Assembly: GCF_950066645.1 (NCBI RefSeq)
Contig: NZ_CATMFB010000010.1
Location: forward strand, 1 to 64,000
Length of the DNA stretch: 64,000 nt
Direction of reading: 5' to 3'
Origin: an uncultured Thalassolituus sp.
GTDB lineage: Bacteria; Pseudomonadota; Gammaproteobacteria; Pseudomonadales; Oceanobacteraceae
How positions within the stretch are numbered: position 1 is the stretch's first letter; each line of letters starts with the position of its first letter. Positions 19,288-29,009 of this stretch are shown here, one piece after another. A model generated the notes under the pieces. The model did no database searches. It had not been told where the DNA came from and saw only the letters and a list, made by a program, of their open reading frames with translations. The position numbers and the translations under genes were made by a program.

Positions 19288-20421
19288 TTATATATCCTCA
19301 AAAAAGCGTTTCACACCTTCAAACCAGGACTTCTTTTGCGGCGAATGTTTTTCACCGGTCAGCGACTCCTGAAACTTCATCAGCAGGTCTTTCTGCTCTG
19401 AGGTCAGGTTCACTGGAGTCTCTACCTGTACGCGACACAACAGATCACCGGCAGCACCACCGCGCACTGGTGTGACACCTTTACCGCGCAAGCGGAAGAG
19501 TTTGCCAGACTGAGTCTCGGCTGGAATCTTCAGCTTCACGCGACCATCAAGGGTCGGTACTTCGAGTTCACCACCGAGAGCTGCATCAACAATGCTGATC
19601 GGCACATCACAGTAAAGGTTACGACCATCGCGGTGGAACAGCTCATGCTCACGCACACTGACCTGAACATAGAGATCACCGGCTGGACCACCCATAGCGC
19701 CGGCTTCGCCTTCGCCAGAGAGGCGGATTCTGTCTCCGGTATCCACACCTGCAGGAATCTTCACTGACAGGGTTTTGGTCTCTTCTTTTACACCACGGCC
19801 ATGACAGCTGGTGCAGGGGTCATCAATGGTGGTTCCCTGCCCGCGACAGCTTGGACAGGTCTGTTGTACCGAGAAGAACCCTTGTTGCATCCGGATCTGT
19901 CCCTGTCCCTGACAGGTGCCACAGGTTTTCGGAGATGTTCCTGGCTTGGCACCGCTGCCATCACAGGTGGTACAGGACGTCAGAGTCGGAACACGGATTT
20001 TCTTTTCTACGCCGCGAACTGCTTCTTCAAGCGTCAGATCCATGGTGTAGCGCAGATCCGATCCACGCTGCGGACCACCACGGCCTCCACGACCGCCGCC
20101 ACCTCCGCCGAAAATGTCACCGAATACATCGCCGAAGATATCGCTGAAGTTGGCGCCGCCGCCACCTCCACCGAATCCGCCGCCTGCGGCATTGGGGTCA
20201 ACGCCGGCATGACCGTAACGATCGTAGGCGCCACGTTTCTGTTCATCACCCAGGATCTCGTAAGCTTCGGTGGCTTCCTTAAACTTGGCTTCTGCTTCTT
20301 TATCGTCTGGATTACGGTCCGGATGATATTTCATTGCCAGCTTACGATAAGCTTTCTTCAGCTCCTTCGCGTCGACATCCCGGCTGACACCGAGAACTTC
20401 GTAATAATCCCGCTTGGACAT
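19288..20421 (-). CDS. dnaJ: Co-chaperone DnaJ (Hsp40)
   Basis: Stimulates DnaK ATPase and delivers substrates. The 377-aa protein has the J-domain 1-70 with the HPD motif in [10 protein letters not shown] Gly/Phe-rich linker spans about 75-130 and includes [28 protein letters not shown]. Four zinc-finger CxxCxGxG repeats lie at about 150-215, followed by the two C-terminal beta domains. The Gly/Phe linker has unusually long glycine runs. It is 249 bp behind dnaK, separated by a structured repeat rather than the usual short gap. Confidence 0.98.
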   Translation of the reverse strand: MSKRDYYEVLGVSRDVDAKELKKAYRKLAMKYHPDRNPDDKEAEAKFKEATEAYEILGDEQKRGAYDRYGHAGVDPNAAGGGFGGGGGGANFSDIFGDVFGDIFGGGGGGRGGRGGPQRGSDLRYTMDLTLEEAVRGVEKKIRVPTLTSCTTCDGSGAKPGTSPKTCGTCQGQGQIRMQQGFFSVQQTCPSCRGQGTTIDDPCTSCHGRGVKEETKTLSVKIPAGVDTGDRIRLSGEGEAGAMGGPAGDLYVQVSVREHELFHRDGRNLYCDVPISIVDAALGGELEVPTLDGRVKLKIPAETQSGKLFRLRGKGVTPVRGGAAGDLLCRVQVETPVNLTSEQKDLLMKFQESLTGEKHSPQKKSWFEGVKRFFEDI

Positions 20422-20515
20422 GATTCACCTGTTATTTGTTACCGCTCCGTAGCCTCCGCTACGAAGTAAAACGCGGCAAACTGGTTGCCGCGTCCATTTA
20501 TTCTCTTAAGGCTTC

Positions 20516-20544
20516 CGAAGCACCGCCTTCAAACTACGGTGCTT
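20516..20544. repeat. Hairpin GAAGCACCG/CGGTGCTTC upstream of dnaJ
   Basis: A 9-bp perfect inverted repeat with an 11-base loop, adjacent to repeat copy B in the dnaK-dnaJ gap. On the minus strand it lies about 95 bases upstream of the dnaJ ATG. No T-run follows, so it is not a standard terminator. Confidence 0.55.
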
Positions 20545-20670
20545 CAGGACCGTCGGCGAGGCCGCTGGCGCAAGGCGGAAAAGAGTGAGGAAGCGCAGTG
20601 TACAAATAGTACATGAGCATTCCGAACTCTTTTCCAACACCGCGATAGCAACGCAGCCAGGTCTATAACC
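20538..20670 (+). repeat. Structured dispersed repeat, copy B (behind dnaK stop)
   Basis: Same core as copy A (GAAGCGCAGTGTACAA..AGTACATGAGCATTC; AT.GCAACGCAGC). The enclosing stem is different in sequence but equally complementary: GGAAAAGAGT (20577-20586) with ACTCTTTTCC (20626-20635), plus GGAA/TTCC. It abuts the dnaK stop codon. Confidence 0.8.
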
Positions 20671-22587
20671 TTATTTGTCTTTGACTTCTTCGAACTCGGC
20701 GTCCACCACATCATCGTCCTGGGAAGCGTTATCCGCTTTTTCAGCACCGCCCGCAGCTTCTGCCTGAGCAGCCTGCTCTGCGTAGAGCTTCTGAGCCAGT
20801 GACGCGGACGCTTCAGTCAGAGCGTTGGTCTTAGCTTCGATCTCGTCTTTGTTGTCGCTCTTAAGAACGCCTTCCAGATCAGTGACCGCTGCTTCAATAG
20901 CTGTTTTCTCTTCGTCAGTTGCCTTGTCACCGGCTTCTTCCAGAGTCTTACGAGTCGCGTGAATCAGGCCATCCGCCGTATTACGCGCCTGCACCAGCTC
21001 TTCGAACTTCTTGTCTGCATCAGCGTTGGCTGCTGCATCATTTACCATCTTCTCGATTTCGTCGTCACTCAGACCTGAGTTCGCTTTAATCACGATGGAC
21101 TGTTCTTTACCGGTCGCCTTGTCTTTCGCACTGACGTTCAGAATACCGTTCGCGTCGATGTCGAAGGTCACTTCGATCTGTGGCATGCCGCGTGGCGCTG
21201 GCGGAATATCTGCCAGGTCAAAACGACCCAGAGATTTATTCTGTGATGCCTGCTTACGCTCACCCTGAACAACGTGAATGGTCACTGCTGTCTGGTTATC
21301 TTCTGCCGTCGAGAACGTCTGGGACTTCTTCGTCGGGATGGTGGTGTTCTTGTCGATCACCGGAGTAGCAACGCCACCCATAGTTTCGATACCCAGAGTC
21401 AGAGGCGTAACGTCCAGCAGGAGAACGTCTTTTACGTCACCTGACAGTACGGCCCCCTGAATCGCAGCACCGACGGCTACGGCTTCGTCCGGGTTCACAT
21501 CTTTACGAGGCTCTTTACCGAAGAACTCTGCAACGCTCTTCTGAACCATTGGCATACGGGTCTGACCGCCTACCAGGATAACTTCGTCGATCTCAGAAGC
21601 GCTCAGGCCTGCGTCCTGCAGTGCAAGGCGGCATGGCTCAAGAGAACGCTTAACCAGCTCTTCTACCAGAGATTCCAGCTTAGCGCGGGTCACTTTCACG
21701 TTAAGGTGCTTAGGACCGGTGGCATCCGCTGTGATGTATGGCAGATTGACATCAGTCTGCTGGCTGGAAGACAGCTCAACTTTCGCTTTTTCTGCGGCTT
21801 CTTTCAGGCGCTGCAGTGCCAGCGGATCATTGTGCAGATCAATGCCACTTTCTTTCTTGAATTCTGACGCCAGGTATTCAATCAGACGCAGGTCAAAGTC
21901 TTCACCACCGAGGAAGGTGTCACCGTTGGTTGCGAGTACTTCGAACTGCTTCTCACCGTCAACGTCAGCCACTTCAATGATGGAAATATCAAACGTACCA
22001 CCACCCAGGTCGTATACCGCGATAGTACGATCACCACCTTCTTTATCCATGCCGTAGGCCAGAGCCGCTGCGGTTGGTTCGTTGATGATACGCTTAACGT
22101 CCAGACCCGCGATCTTACCTGCGTCTTTGGTTGCCTGACGCTGAGCGTCGTTAAAGTAGGCAGGCACAGTGATCACAGCTTCGGTTACTTTTTCGCCCAG
22201 GTAATCTTCTGCAGTTTTCTTCATCTTCTTCAGAACTTCTGCAGACACCTGTGGAGGCGCGAACTTATTGTCTTTTACCTGAACCCAGGCATCACCGTTG
22301 TCAGCCTGGACAATTTTGTACGGCACCATGCTGATGTCTTTCTGCACGACATCGTCAGTAAAACGACGACCAATCAGACGCTTCACTGCGAACAGGGTGT
22401 TCTGTGGGTTAGTCACTGCCTGACGTTTTGCAGACTGACCAACCAGCGTTTCGTCATCGGTGTACGCAATAATGGAAGGCGTAGTGCGATCGCCTTCAGA
22501 GTTCTCAATAACCTTGGTTTTTTCGCCGTCGAGGATCGCCACACAAGAGTTGGTGGTGCCGAGGTCGATACCGATGATTTTACCCAT
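20671..22587 (-). CDS. dnaK: Chaperone DnaK (Hsp70)
   Basis: ATP-driven folding chaperone. The 638-aa protein begins [18 protein letters not shown]. Nucleotide-binding motifs include [45 protein letters not shown] and [10 protein letters not shown]. The linker [13 protein letters not shown] (about 388-400) leads to the substrate domain. The tail is Ala/Glu-rich and ends in the acidic EEVKDK. A sigma-32-type promoter lies in the 143-bp gap to grpE, so dnaK can be transcribed without grpE. Confidence 0.99.
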   Translation of the reverse strand: MGKIIGIDLGTTNSCVAILDGEKTKVIENSEGDRTTPSIIAYTDDETLVGQSAKRQAVTNPQNTLFAVKRLIGRRFTDDVVQKDISMVPYKIVQADNGDAWVQVKDNKFAPPQVSAEVLKKMKKTAEDYLGEKVTEAVITVPAYFNDAQRQATKDAGKIAGLDVKRIINEPTAAALAYGMDKEGGDRTIAVYDLGGGTFDISIIEVADVDGEKQFEVLATNGDTFLGGEDFDLRLIEYLASEFKKESGIDLHNDPLALQRLKEAAEKAKVELSSSQQTDVNLPYITADATGPKHLNVKVTRAKLESLVEELVKRSLEPCRLALQDAGLSASEIDEVILVGGQTRMPMVQKSVAEFFGKEPRKDVNPDEAVAVGAAIQGAVLSGDVKDVLLLDVTPLTLGIETMGGVATPVIDKNTTIPTKKSQTFSTAEDNQTAVTIHVVQGERKQASQNKSLGRFDLADIPPAPRGMPQIEVTFDIDANGILNVSAKDKATGKEQSIVIKANSGLSDDEIEKMVNDAAANADADKKFEELVQARNTADGLIHATRKTLEEAGDKATDEEKTAIEAAVTDLEGVLKSDNKDEIEAKTNALTEASASLAQKLYAEQAAQAEAAGGAEKADNASQDDDVVDAEFEEVKDK

Positions 22588-22667
22588 AACTGTAATCTCC
22601 GCTCATGCCGGCCGTGCCGGGCTATGTAACTTGTAAATCAAACCGCGTTTCTGCGTTGTTGCTTTCT

Positions 22668-22695
22668 ATATGAGGCCTGTGATCCGCGTTTCAAG
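22668..22695 (-). promoter_or_regulatory. Sigma-32 (heat-shock) promoter of dnaK
   Basis: Minus-strand CTTGAAA, 13-base spacer, CCTCATAT; consensus is CTTGAAA-N13-CCCCATNT. It begins 81 bases upstream of the dnaK ATG. Confidence 0.85.
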
Positions 22696-22730
22696 CCTCA
22701 ATCCCGTATTTAATTCCGGGGCTTTATTTC

Positions 22731-23285
22731 TCAGGCCTGCTCGTCGATCTGCGCGCCGCCTTTGCTGACTACTACCATCGCCGGACGCAACAGACGTCCA
22801 TTAAGGGTGTAGCCCTTCTGCATGACGTCCATCACTGTATTGGGGGCCAGTGACGGGTTTTCAATCATAGTAATGGCCTGATGCAGCTCAGGATTAAAGG
22901 TCTGACCCGCCGGATCTACTGCTTCAACATTAAACCGCTGAAGCGACGCAAGCAGCGCCGTCAAAGTCATTTCCATACCTTCACGAATTGCCTGCGTGGC
23001 TTCTTCTTCGGGCGCCGCCGCCAGACCGCGCTCGAGGTTGTCGACGGTGGTGAGCATCTCATTGGCAAATTTCTCAAGTGCGAACTTATGTGCTTTCTCG
23101 ACATCCAGCTCCGCCCGGCGACGTACATTCTGCATCTCAGCCTGAATGCGCAGCATCTGATCTTTCAGTTCTGCGACCTCTGCCTGAGCCTGTTCCAGAG
23201 CATCATCTGCACCCTGCTCTTCGGCGGTGTCCTGTCCGGTGGCCTGCTCCAGGGTTTCGTCCTGTACTTTCTGCTCTTCTGACAT
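22731..23285 (-). CDS. grpE: Nucleotide exchange factor GrpE
   Basis: Exchanges ADP on DnaK and acts as a thermosensor dimer. The 184-aa protein has an acidic, Glu/Gln-rich N-terminus and a long coiled coil (about 25-90, [31 protein letters not shown]). The C-terminal beta domain carries [15 protein letters not shown] and [17 protein letters not shown]. It is divergent from recN. It has a sigma-32 promoter 41-67 bases upstream. Confidence 0.97.
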   Translation of the reverse strand: MSEEQKVQDETLEQATGQDTAEEQGADDALEQAQAEVAELKDQMLRIQAEMQNVRRRAELDVEKAHKFALEKFANEMLTTVDNLERGLAAAPEEEATQAIREGMEMTLTALLASLQRFNVEAVDPAGQTFNPELHQAITMIENPSLAPNTVMDVMQKGYTLNGRLLRPAMVVVSKGGAQIDEQA

Positions 23286-23325
23286 CTGTGCTACCTCAAA
23301 ATCGGTTGTTCCTGAACTTCCGCAT

Positions 23326-23352
23326 ATATGGGGCCATCGACCGGGCTTTCAA
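23326..23352 (-). promoter_or_regulatory. Sigma-32 (heat-shock) promoter of grpE
   Basis: Minus-strand TTGAAA (23347-23352), 13-base spacer and CCCCATAT (23326-23333): an essentially perfect heat-shock promoter. Confidence 0.9.
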
Positions 23353-23385
23353 CCCTTTATCAAAAAGCCGCTTGACAGAACGCGA

Positions 23386-23419
23386 TACTGTATATAAAAA
23401 CACTGTATATACATTCATG
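23386..23419 (+). promoter_or_regulatory. Two abutting LexA (SOS) boxes upstream of recN
   Basis: TACTGTATATAAAAACAC and CACTGTATATACATTCAT each fit CTG-N10-CAG with one or two mismatches in the right half. A -35 TTGACA at 23372-23377 with a TAAAAA -10 at 17-bp spacing places the promoter beneath the boxes. This matches the multi-box SOS control of recN in E. coli. Confidence 0.85.
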
Positions 23420-23433
23420 CTTTGAGGTGTCAT

Positions 23434-25110
23434 ATGTTGACGTCGCTGTCCGTTCACCAGTTTGCACTGGTCGATCACATGGAACTTGAGTTTGACCGGG
23501 GTATGACAGTGATTACTGGCGAGACCGGAGCGGGTAAGTCCATCCTGCTCGACGCGCTGGGACTGGCACTCGGGAACCGGGCTGACGCAGGATGTGTACG
23601 CCACGGCGAAGATAAAGCAGATATCTCAGCTTCATTTATGAGCAACGCGGCCGCAGCGGCCTGGCTTGAATCGCGGGATATCCCTGCAGAATCTGAAGTA
23701 ATACTGCGCAGGGTTGTCTCGTCAGAAGGGCGCTCACGCGGTTACATCAATAACCGGCCTGTGTCTGCTGCAGACCTTCGCGAACTGGCGACCCGCCTGA
23801 TTGATGTCCACTCACAGCACGCTCATCAACACCTGCTGAGTAAAGAGACACCTCGGGAGATCCTGGACGCATATGCCGGTCTTCGCCCGCTTGCTGAAGA
23901 GACCTCAGGCCTGTACCGCGCCTGGCAGAAACATGCGCGACAGCTGAAGACGCTCCGCGAAAACAGCAGTGAGCTGCTGGCCCAACGGCAGTTACTCGAA
24001 TATCAGGTGGAAGAACTGCGGCAGCTGGCTCCGTCAGAAAACGAGCTTGAAGAACTTGAAACTGAACACAAACGTCTGGCAAACGCTGAACACACGCTGC
24101 TCAGCGGGCAGCATGCACTGGTCGCCTGCAGTGGCGATGACAACTCTGACGGCGCAGCCAGCCAGCTGGTCTATCGGGCGTTGCAGGAACTAGAGAACAT
24201 CGACGATGCGCATCCGTTGCTGGCAGAGACCCGCGATCTGCTGACCCAGGCACAGATTCAGCTCGACGAAGCGTCGCGTTCACTGCAGCATTATCTCGAT
24301 CATATTGATATCAACCCGCATCGGTTACAGCAGGTTGAGAGCCGCCTGAGCGATATCTACAGCACGGCCCGCAAGCATCAGATCTCACCGGCGGAGCTTC
24401 ATAACTACTGGCAGTCTCAGGAAGAGGCTCTGGCCGGCATGGCCCTGTCGGATGAAGATATCGAAGCCATGGCCGCTGAAACTGAACGCCTGAAACAAGC
24501 CTATCTTAAGCAGGCTGGGGTTCTCTCACAGCAACGCAGCATCGCGGCGCAGACAATGGACAGCGCCATCGAATCGCATTTTGCTTCGCTTGCACTGGGT
24601 AAAGCGCGCTTTGCTACCCGGGTCACGCGCCTGCCTGACGAAGATGCCGCAGCGCACGGCCTGGATGAAATTGTGTTCGAAGTTCAGACAAACCCGGGAA
24701 TGCCCTGGGGAACCCTGGCGAAAGTTGCCTCAGGCGGAGAATTGTCGCGCATCAGTCTGGCGATTCAGGTCGTCACCGCAGCAACCTGTGGCGTGCCATC
24801 CCTGATATTCGACGAAGTTGATGTCGGGATCGGTGGCGGAACGGCAGAGCGCGTCGGGCGCCTGATGAGAAGTCTGGGAGAACATACGCAGATCATGTGT
24901 GTGACTCACCAGCCGCAGGTTGCAGCCCAGGCACACCAGCACTATCAGGTCAGCAAAGTCAGTGGCGATACCGCAACGCATACTCGGATTCGCGAACTGC
25001 AGGATAAACAGCGCCAGGAAGAGCTGGCGCGCATGCTTGGTGGTGTAGAAATCACGTCTCAGACACTGGCCCATGCCGAAGAAATGTTAGCGCTCGCCGG
25101 AAACAAATAA
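23434..25110 (+). CDS. recN: DNA repair protein RecN
   Basis: SMC-like ATPase of double-strand-break repair. The 558-aa protein begins at ATG (MLTSLSVHQFALVDHMEL); an upstream in-frame TTG is ignored because GAGGTG is well placed for the ATG. Walker A is GETGAGKSIL near 30. Coiled-coil arms run from about 155 to 370, interrupted by a short apex. The ABC signature ASGGELSRISLAI and Walker B SLIFDEVDVGIGG follow near 430-470. It is divergent from grpE and under LexA-like boxes. Confidence 0.98.
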   Translation: MLTSLSVHQFALVDHMELEFDRGMTVITGETGAGKSILLDALGLALGNRADAGCVRHGEDKADISASFMSNAAAAAWLESRDIPAESEVILRRVVSSEGRSRGYINNRPVSAADLRELATRLIDVHSQHAHQHLLSKETPREILDAYAGLRPLAEETSGLYRAWQKHARQLKTLRENSSELLAQRQLLEYQVEELRQLAPSENELEELETEHKRLANAEHTLLSGQHALVACSGDDNSDGAASQLVYRALQELENIDDAHPLLAETRDLLTQAQIQLDEASRSLQHYLDHIDINPHRLQQVESRLSDIYSTARKHQISPAELHNYWQSQEEALAGMALSDEDIEAMAAETERLKQAYLKQAGVLSQQRSIAAQTMDSAIESHFASLALGKARFATRVTRLPDEDAAAHGLDEIVFEVQTNPGMPWGTLAKVASGGELSRISLAIQVVTAATCGVPSLIFDEVDVGIGGGTAERVGRLMRSLGEHTQIMCVTHQPQVAAQAHQHYQVSKVSGDTATHTRIRELQDKQRQEELARMLGGVEITSQTLAHAEEMLALAGNK

Positions 25111-25132
25111 GGCAGCCACTGGCTGCCTTATT
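25106..25132. terminator. Bidirectional terminator between recN and fur
   Basis: AATAAGGCAGCC-ACT-GGCTGCCTTATT spans the recN stop region in the convergent gap to fur. The T-run is short in both directions. Confidence 0.65.
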
Positions 25133-25151
25133 CATCAGACACGCAAAGTCG

Positions 25152-25559
25152 TTACTTCTTCTTGCGTACGTAAAGCACCAGGTTGTGCTCGACCAGATCA
25201 AAACCGTGGCTTTCAGCAATTTCATGCTGCAGGCGTTCAATCTCTTCATTGGTGAACTCAATCACCTCGCCTGTGTCTACGTTCACCATGTGATCATGAT
25301 GCTCGCCACGGGCAAGTTCAAATACTGAGTGACCACCATCAAAGTTATGACGACAGACCAGACCCGCAGTCTCAAACTGAGTCAGTACACGGTATACGGT
25401 CGCCAGACCAACATCTTCACCGGCTTCAATCAGTGCTTTATAAACGTCTTCAGCACTGAGGTGTGCATCCGGATCAGCTTCCAGGATGCTGAGAATTTTC
25501 ACGCGTGGCAGCGTAACTTTGAGACCCGCTTTACGCAGTTCCACGTTCTGATCGGACAT
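25152..25559 (-). CDS. fur: Ferric uptake regulator Fur
   Basis: Fe(II)-dependent repressor. The 135-aa protein has the winged helix 1-80 with recognition segment EDVGLATVYRVLTQFETAGL. The metal-site cluster is GEHHDHMVNVDTGEVIEF. The CxxC zinc motif after the HHDH cluster is absent (VNVDTG in its place), as in Pseudomonas-type Fur. It is divergent from bamE. It is the likely regulator of the iron block at 38773-51510. Confidence 0.97.
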   Translation of the reverse strand: MSDQNVELRKAGLKVTLPRVKILSILEADPDAHLSAEDVYKALIEAGEDVGLATVYRVLTQFETAGLVCRHNFDGGHSVFELARGEHHDHMVNVDTGEVIEFTNEEIERLQHEIAESHGFDLVEHNLVLYVRKKK

Positions 25560-25648
25560 GGTTTTCCTCTATCATTTCACAGCGGACAGGTAGATCAGGT
25601 ATGATCCTGCCCCATCGATGTAACTATTGCCCGGATTTGACCCTGACT

Positions 25649-26044
25649 ATGCGAGCTCTAATTCTGACCGGTTTACTGGGTTTTGCAACCCTTTCTGGAT
25701 GTACTTTCCCTGGTGTCTATAAACTCAATGTCCAGCAGGGCAATATCGTCACTCAGGACATGCTGGCCGAGCTCAAACCCGGAATGACCGACCGCCAGGT
25801 CATCTATCTGATGGGTAACCCCGTCGCCCGCAACCCGTTCTCAGAACAGGAGTGGGAATATCTCTACACGCTGGAGAAACGCGACGAGATCGTTAAACGC
25901 TATCACGTCACCCTGCACTTTGATGCTCAGGGCCTGTACAGCCACTACACAGGTTCGGTGCCGGATGACGAGTTCTCTGAAGATGATCAGAGCAAAGACA
26001 TCCCGGAAGAAGAAAAACCCGTCAGTCTGCTCCCCAGCGAGTAA
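25649..26044 (+). CDS. bamE: Outer membrane assembly lipoprotein BamE (OmlA/SmpA)
   Basis: Lipoprotein of the BAM complex. The 131-aa product has a signal peptide with lipobox LSGC (Cys near residue 17). The SmpA/OmlA fold is seen in LKPGMTDRQVIYLMGNPVARNPF and EWEYLYTLEK. The tail is acidic and disordered-looking (DDEFSEDDQSKDIPEEEK). The start chosen is the ATG directly before the signal peptide; upstream in-frame codons would add a hydrophilic lead. It is divergent from fur, as in Pseudomonas. Confidence 0.95.
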   Translation: MRALILTGLLGFATLSGCTFPGVYKLNVQQGNIVTQDMLAELKPGMTDRQVIYLMGNPVARNPFSEQEWEYLYTLEKRDEIVKRYHVTLHFDAQGLYSHYTGSVPDDEFSEDDQSKDIPEEEKPVSLLPSE

Positions 26045-26053
26045 ACCAGAAGG

Positions 26054-26359
26054 TTAGTTACCTTCTTTGGCGGCCGCTTTCGCAGCGCGGTTCGCCCGGG
26101 CCTGCTTAGGATCGATGATCAGCGGGCGATAAATCTCTACCCGATCTCCTTCGCGCAGTACTTCGGTATCCGGTGTGCGCACCGCTTTACCGAAAATGCC
26201 GTATTTGGCTTCTTCCAGATTGAGTTCAGGAAACTCACCTGTGACTCCGGACAGCTTTACCGCTTCAAGCATGGTTGTGCCCTGCTCGACCTGAAGTTTG
26301 AAAATCTTCTGTTTCTGAGGCAACGCATACGCCACCTCTACTGCAATTTTCTCAGCCAT
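26054..26359 (-). CDS. rnfH: RnfH family ubiquitin-like protein
   Basis: The 101-aa protein has the beta-grasp pattern IAVEVAYALPQKQKIFKLQVEQGTT with KYGIFGKAVRTPDTEVLREGDRVEIYRPL. Its function is unsettled; it is the usual partner of ratA. It overlaps ratA by 8 bases. Residues after IYRPLIIDPKQARANRAAKAA are a basic tail typical of the family. Confidence 0.93.
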   Translation of the reverse strand: MAEKIAVEVAYALPQKQKIFKLQVEQGTTMLEAVKLSGVTGEFPELNLEEAKYGIFGKAVRTPDTEVLREGDRVEIYRPLIIDPKQARANRAAKAAAKEGN

Positions 26360-26783
26360 ATATCTCTTTCGCGCGTTTAACGAATGCGTCTACCATCATG
26401 CCGGCCACCTGTTTAAAGAGAGCGCCCATCGCGGCCCCTGCTATCCGGTTAGCCATATCAAATTCTAATTCGAGCGTTACCTTGCAGGCCGAATCGGACA
26501 ATGGCTGAAATAGCCAGACGCCACTGAATCTGCTGAAAGGACCTTCGACCAGACGGATTTCCATCCGCTGCGGACGCTCCAGAGCATTGCGGGTTGTGAA
26601 ACTCTGCTGAAAGCCTGCTTTTGCGAGTGTCAGCTCAGCCTCTATAAAGGTGTCGCTTTCATCCACAACACGGGTGGCCTGACAGCCTTGCAGAAACTCC
26701 GGATAACGACGTACATCGTTTACCAGATCAAACATCTGTTCTGCGGAGTACATTACCAATGCACTGCGGGTTATCTGGGTCAT
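26352..26783 (-). CDS. ratA: RatA/PasT START-like protein (type II toxin / CoQ10-type lipid-binding family)
   Basis: The 143-aa SRPBCC/START-fold protein has ITRSALVMYSAEQMFDLVNDVRRYPEFL at the N-terminus and the helix AGMMVDAFVKRAKEIYG at the end. RatA of E. coli binds 50S subunits and blocks subunit association, while the family is also related to the ubiquinone-binding Coq10. Which role applies here cannot be told from sequence. It is coupled to rnfH by overlap. Confidence 0.92.
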   Translation of the reverse strand: MTQITRSALVMYSAEQMFDLVNDVRRYPEFLQGCQATRVVDESDTFIEAELTLAKAGFQQSFTTRNALERPQRMEIRLVEGPFSRFSGVWLFQPLSDSACKVTLELEFDMANRIAGAAMGALFKQVAGMMVDAFVKRAKEIYG

Positions 26784-26804
26784 TCTTGTACCTGATTCAG
26801 AGGC

Positions 26805-28280
26805 TCAGGACAGCCCCTGATAAAACACGAATAATACCGCCAGTGGCGACACCACCCTGATCATAAACCGCCATGTCCGGAACAATTGCGGATTACGGAA
26901 ACGGGCTTCGTCAGCCACGGCTCTGCGGGTCATAAACCAACCGACAAACAGGGAAATCAAAACGCCCCCTAGTGGCAGCATGATGTTGGTCGTCAGAAAG
27001 TCGAGTACATCAAAGAAGGTCTTGCCTGCGACATTGTACTGCAAACCACCCGTTTCTCCGAGATCGGTTTTCAGCTCAGCTACATCGGCATACAGCAGGA
27101 AGTCTTCGTATACCTGCTCAGAGGTTTCACTTGACCCAGTCACCGAGACGAAAAACTGCTTATCCGACCAGTGATTGAACGAAAGCACCGTACCCAGCCC
27201 CAGCACCCAGGCCAGCAGACAGACAAATACGGTTGCCCGGACACGGCTGAAGCCCTTCTCAACCGCCCAGGCGACAGCGGGTTCAGCGAGGGAAATGGCT
27301 GAACTCCAGGCGGCAATCAACACCAGAACAAAAAAGATGGTGCCAATAAACACACCGCCCGGAAGGCTGCCAAAAGCAATCGGCAAGGTCTGGAACATAA
27401 GACCTGGTCCGGCACCTGGCTCCAGACCATTCGAGAACACAATCGGAAATATCACCAGCCCCGCCGCCAGCGCAACGAGAGTGTCCATCACGCCAACGGT
27501 GACAATCGTCTTACCCAGAGGCGAGTCGGCAGGCATATAAGCGCCATACGCCATGATCGCGCCCATACCCAGCGAGAGTGTGAAGAACGAATGCCCCAGA
27601 GCAACAAGAATGGCTTCGGTGCCGAGCTTCTCCGGCTCGAAATGGAAAAGGAAGTCGAACCCCTGAGCAAACCCGGGAAGCGTCAGGCTGTAACCAAGCA
27701 ATATAAGGAGCATGACAAAGAGCGCTGGCATCAGCATTCTCAGCGAGCTTTCAAGGCCCCGATGGACACCACGGGCAATCACAGCCCCCACCAGAATCAT
27801 AAAGATCGAATGGAAAACCATCAGCACCCAAGGGTCAGAAAGCAGTGCACCGAACGTCTCTCCCGCCTGTTCCGCCTCGATACCAACAAAATATCCCGTC
27901 ATCATTTCGAGAGAGTAATAGACTGTCCAGCCCGCGATGACGCTATAAAAGGAAAGTATAAAGAAGCCGGCGACCGCACCGATCCAGCCGATACCAGCAA
28001 AGAACTTAGGGGCCTTATAGGTTCGGGTCAGCTGATGCATGGTATTGATGGGGCTCATCCGGGCTTTTCGCCCCAGCAGAACCTCAGCCATCATGACCGG
28101 AATACCCACACTGAAAATACACAGCAGGTACACAAGCACAAACGCACCACCGCCGTATTCACCTGTAATGTAGGGGAACTTCCAGATGTTTCCTAAACCG
28201 ACAGCGGACCCAACCGCCGCCAGAACAAACGTCCAGCGGCTTGCCCAGATGCCGTGCATCCCGCGCTTTTCAGAGCTCAT
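26805..28280 (-). CDS. Neurotransmitter:sodium symporter (NSS) family transporter
   Basis: Sodium-coupled amino-acid-type transporter of the LeuT fold, 491 aa. The signature AVGSAVGLGNIWKFPYITGEYGGGAF (TM1) is clear. About 12 hydrophobic segments follow, including unwound-helix glycines in LGHSFFTLSLGMGAIMAYGAYMP (TM6-like). The start chosen is ATG (MSSEKRGMHGIW), since the 22 residues upstream are hydrophilic and homologues start here. It is inserted between ratA and smpB, which are adjacent in Pseudomonas. The substrate is not predictable. Confidence 0.93.
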   Translation of the reverse strand: MSSEKRGMHGIWASRWTFVLAAVGSAVGLGNIWKFPYITGEYGGGAFVLVYLLCIFSVGIPVMMAEVLLGRKARMSPINTMHQLTRTYKAPKFFAGIGWIGAVAGFFILSFYSVIAGWTVYYSLEMMTGYFVGIEAEQAGETFGALLSDPWVLMVFHSIFMILVGAVIARGVHRGLESSLRMLMPALFVMLLILLGYSLTLPGFAQGFDFLFHFEPEKLGTEAILVALGHSFFTLSLGMGAIMAYGAYMPADSPLGKTIVTVGVMDTLVALAAGLVIFPIVFSNGLEPGAGPGLMFQTLPIAFGSLPGGVFIGTIFFVLVLIAAWSSAISLAEPAVAWAVEKGFSRVRATVFVCLLAWVLGLGTVLSFNHWSDKQFFVSVTGSSETSEQVYEDFLLYADVAELKTDLGETGGLQYNVAGKTFFDVLDFLTTNIMLPLGGVLISLFVGWFMTRRAVADEARFRNPQLFRTWRFMIRVVSPLAVLFVFYQGLS

Positions 28281-28405
28281 TGGCTTATTCCTTCTCAAAT
28301 CTGCGGGTATTGTCGGAGATTTCCACTCCGGCCTCAAGCACAGCACCGGCCAAGGGCTGCCCTGGCTAGTGCCTTTTCGACAAAGTGTCAGTTATACTCA
28401 CCGGC

Positions 28406-28888
28406 ATGAATGCAAAGAAAAAAGCTAAACAAAGCTCCTCCACGATCGCCCTCAATAAAAAGGCCAGGCACGACTACTTCCTCGAGGACAAAACCGAGGC
28501 AGGACTAGAGCTGCTGGGCTGGGAAGTAAAATCCCTGAGACAAGGCAAAGTACAGCTGCTGGATTCCTTTATTGAATTCCACCGCGGCGAAGCGTGGCTG
28601 CACGGCGCACTGATTACCCCACTGCATCAGGCTTCGACTCATGTAGTTGCCGCACCGCGCCGTGAGCGCAAGCTGCTGCTGCACAAGCGCGAGATCGAAC
28701 GCTACATGCAGAAAGTACAGGCAAAGGGTTACACCTGCGTATGTACCGCACTGTATTGGAAAGGCCCGTACGTCAAAGCCGAAATCGCCCTGGCGAAAGG
28801 TAAACAGTCTCACGATAAGCGCAACAGCGCCAAAGATCGCGACTGGGCCAAGCAGAAAGAAAGAATCATGAAGCACAACGTACGCTGA
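28406..28888 (+). CDS. smpB: SsrA-binding protein SmpB
   Basis: Partner of tmRNA in trans-translation. The 160-aa protein starts MNAKKK; an upstream in-frame ATG is seven codons away. It has the OB-fold motifs IALNKKARHDYFLEDKTEAGLELLGWEVKSLR and GYTCVCTALYWKGPYVKAEIALAKGK. The C-terminal basic helix DRDWAKQKERIMKHNVR inserts in the mRNA channel. It lies directly upstream of ssrA. Confidence 0.98.
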   Translation: MNAKKKAKQSSSTIALNKKARHDYFLEDKTEAGLELLGWEVKSLRQGKVQLLDSFIEFHRGEAWLHGALITPLHQASTHVVAAPRRERKLLLHKREIERYMQKVQAKGYTCVCTALYWKGPYVKAEIALAKGKQSHDKRNSAKDRDWAKQKERIMKHNVR

Positions 28889-28931
28889 CAGAAAGGCCGC
28901 GTTGTGTTAGATTGAAACGTGTTCCGGGGTT

Positions 28932-28958
28932 GAACTTCCACTAGCCGACCCCATTTAA
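28932..28958 (+). promoter_or_regulatory. Heat-shock (sigma-32-like) promoter of ssrA
   Basis: TTGAAC (28932-28937), a 13-base spacer and CCCCATTT (28951-28958). The spacing is the same as at grpE and dnaK, with one mismatch in the -35. Transcription would begin about 45 bases before the mature tmRNA end. Confidence 0.65.
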
Positions 28959-29009
28959 GGAACATGGGTCAGAAATGACCTGGCTCCTGGCTGAGAGCAA
29001 CCAGAATTC

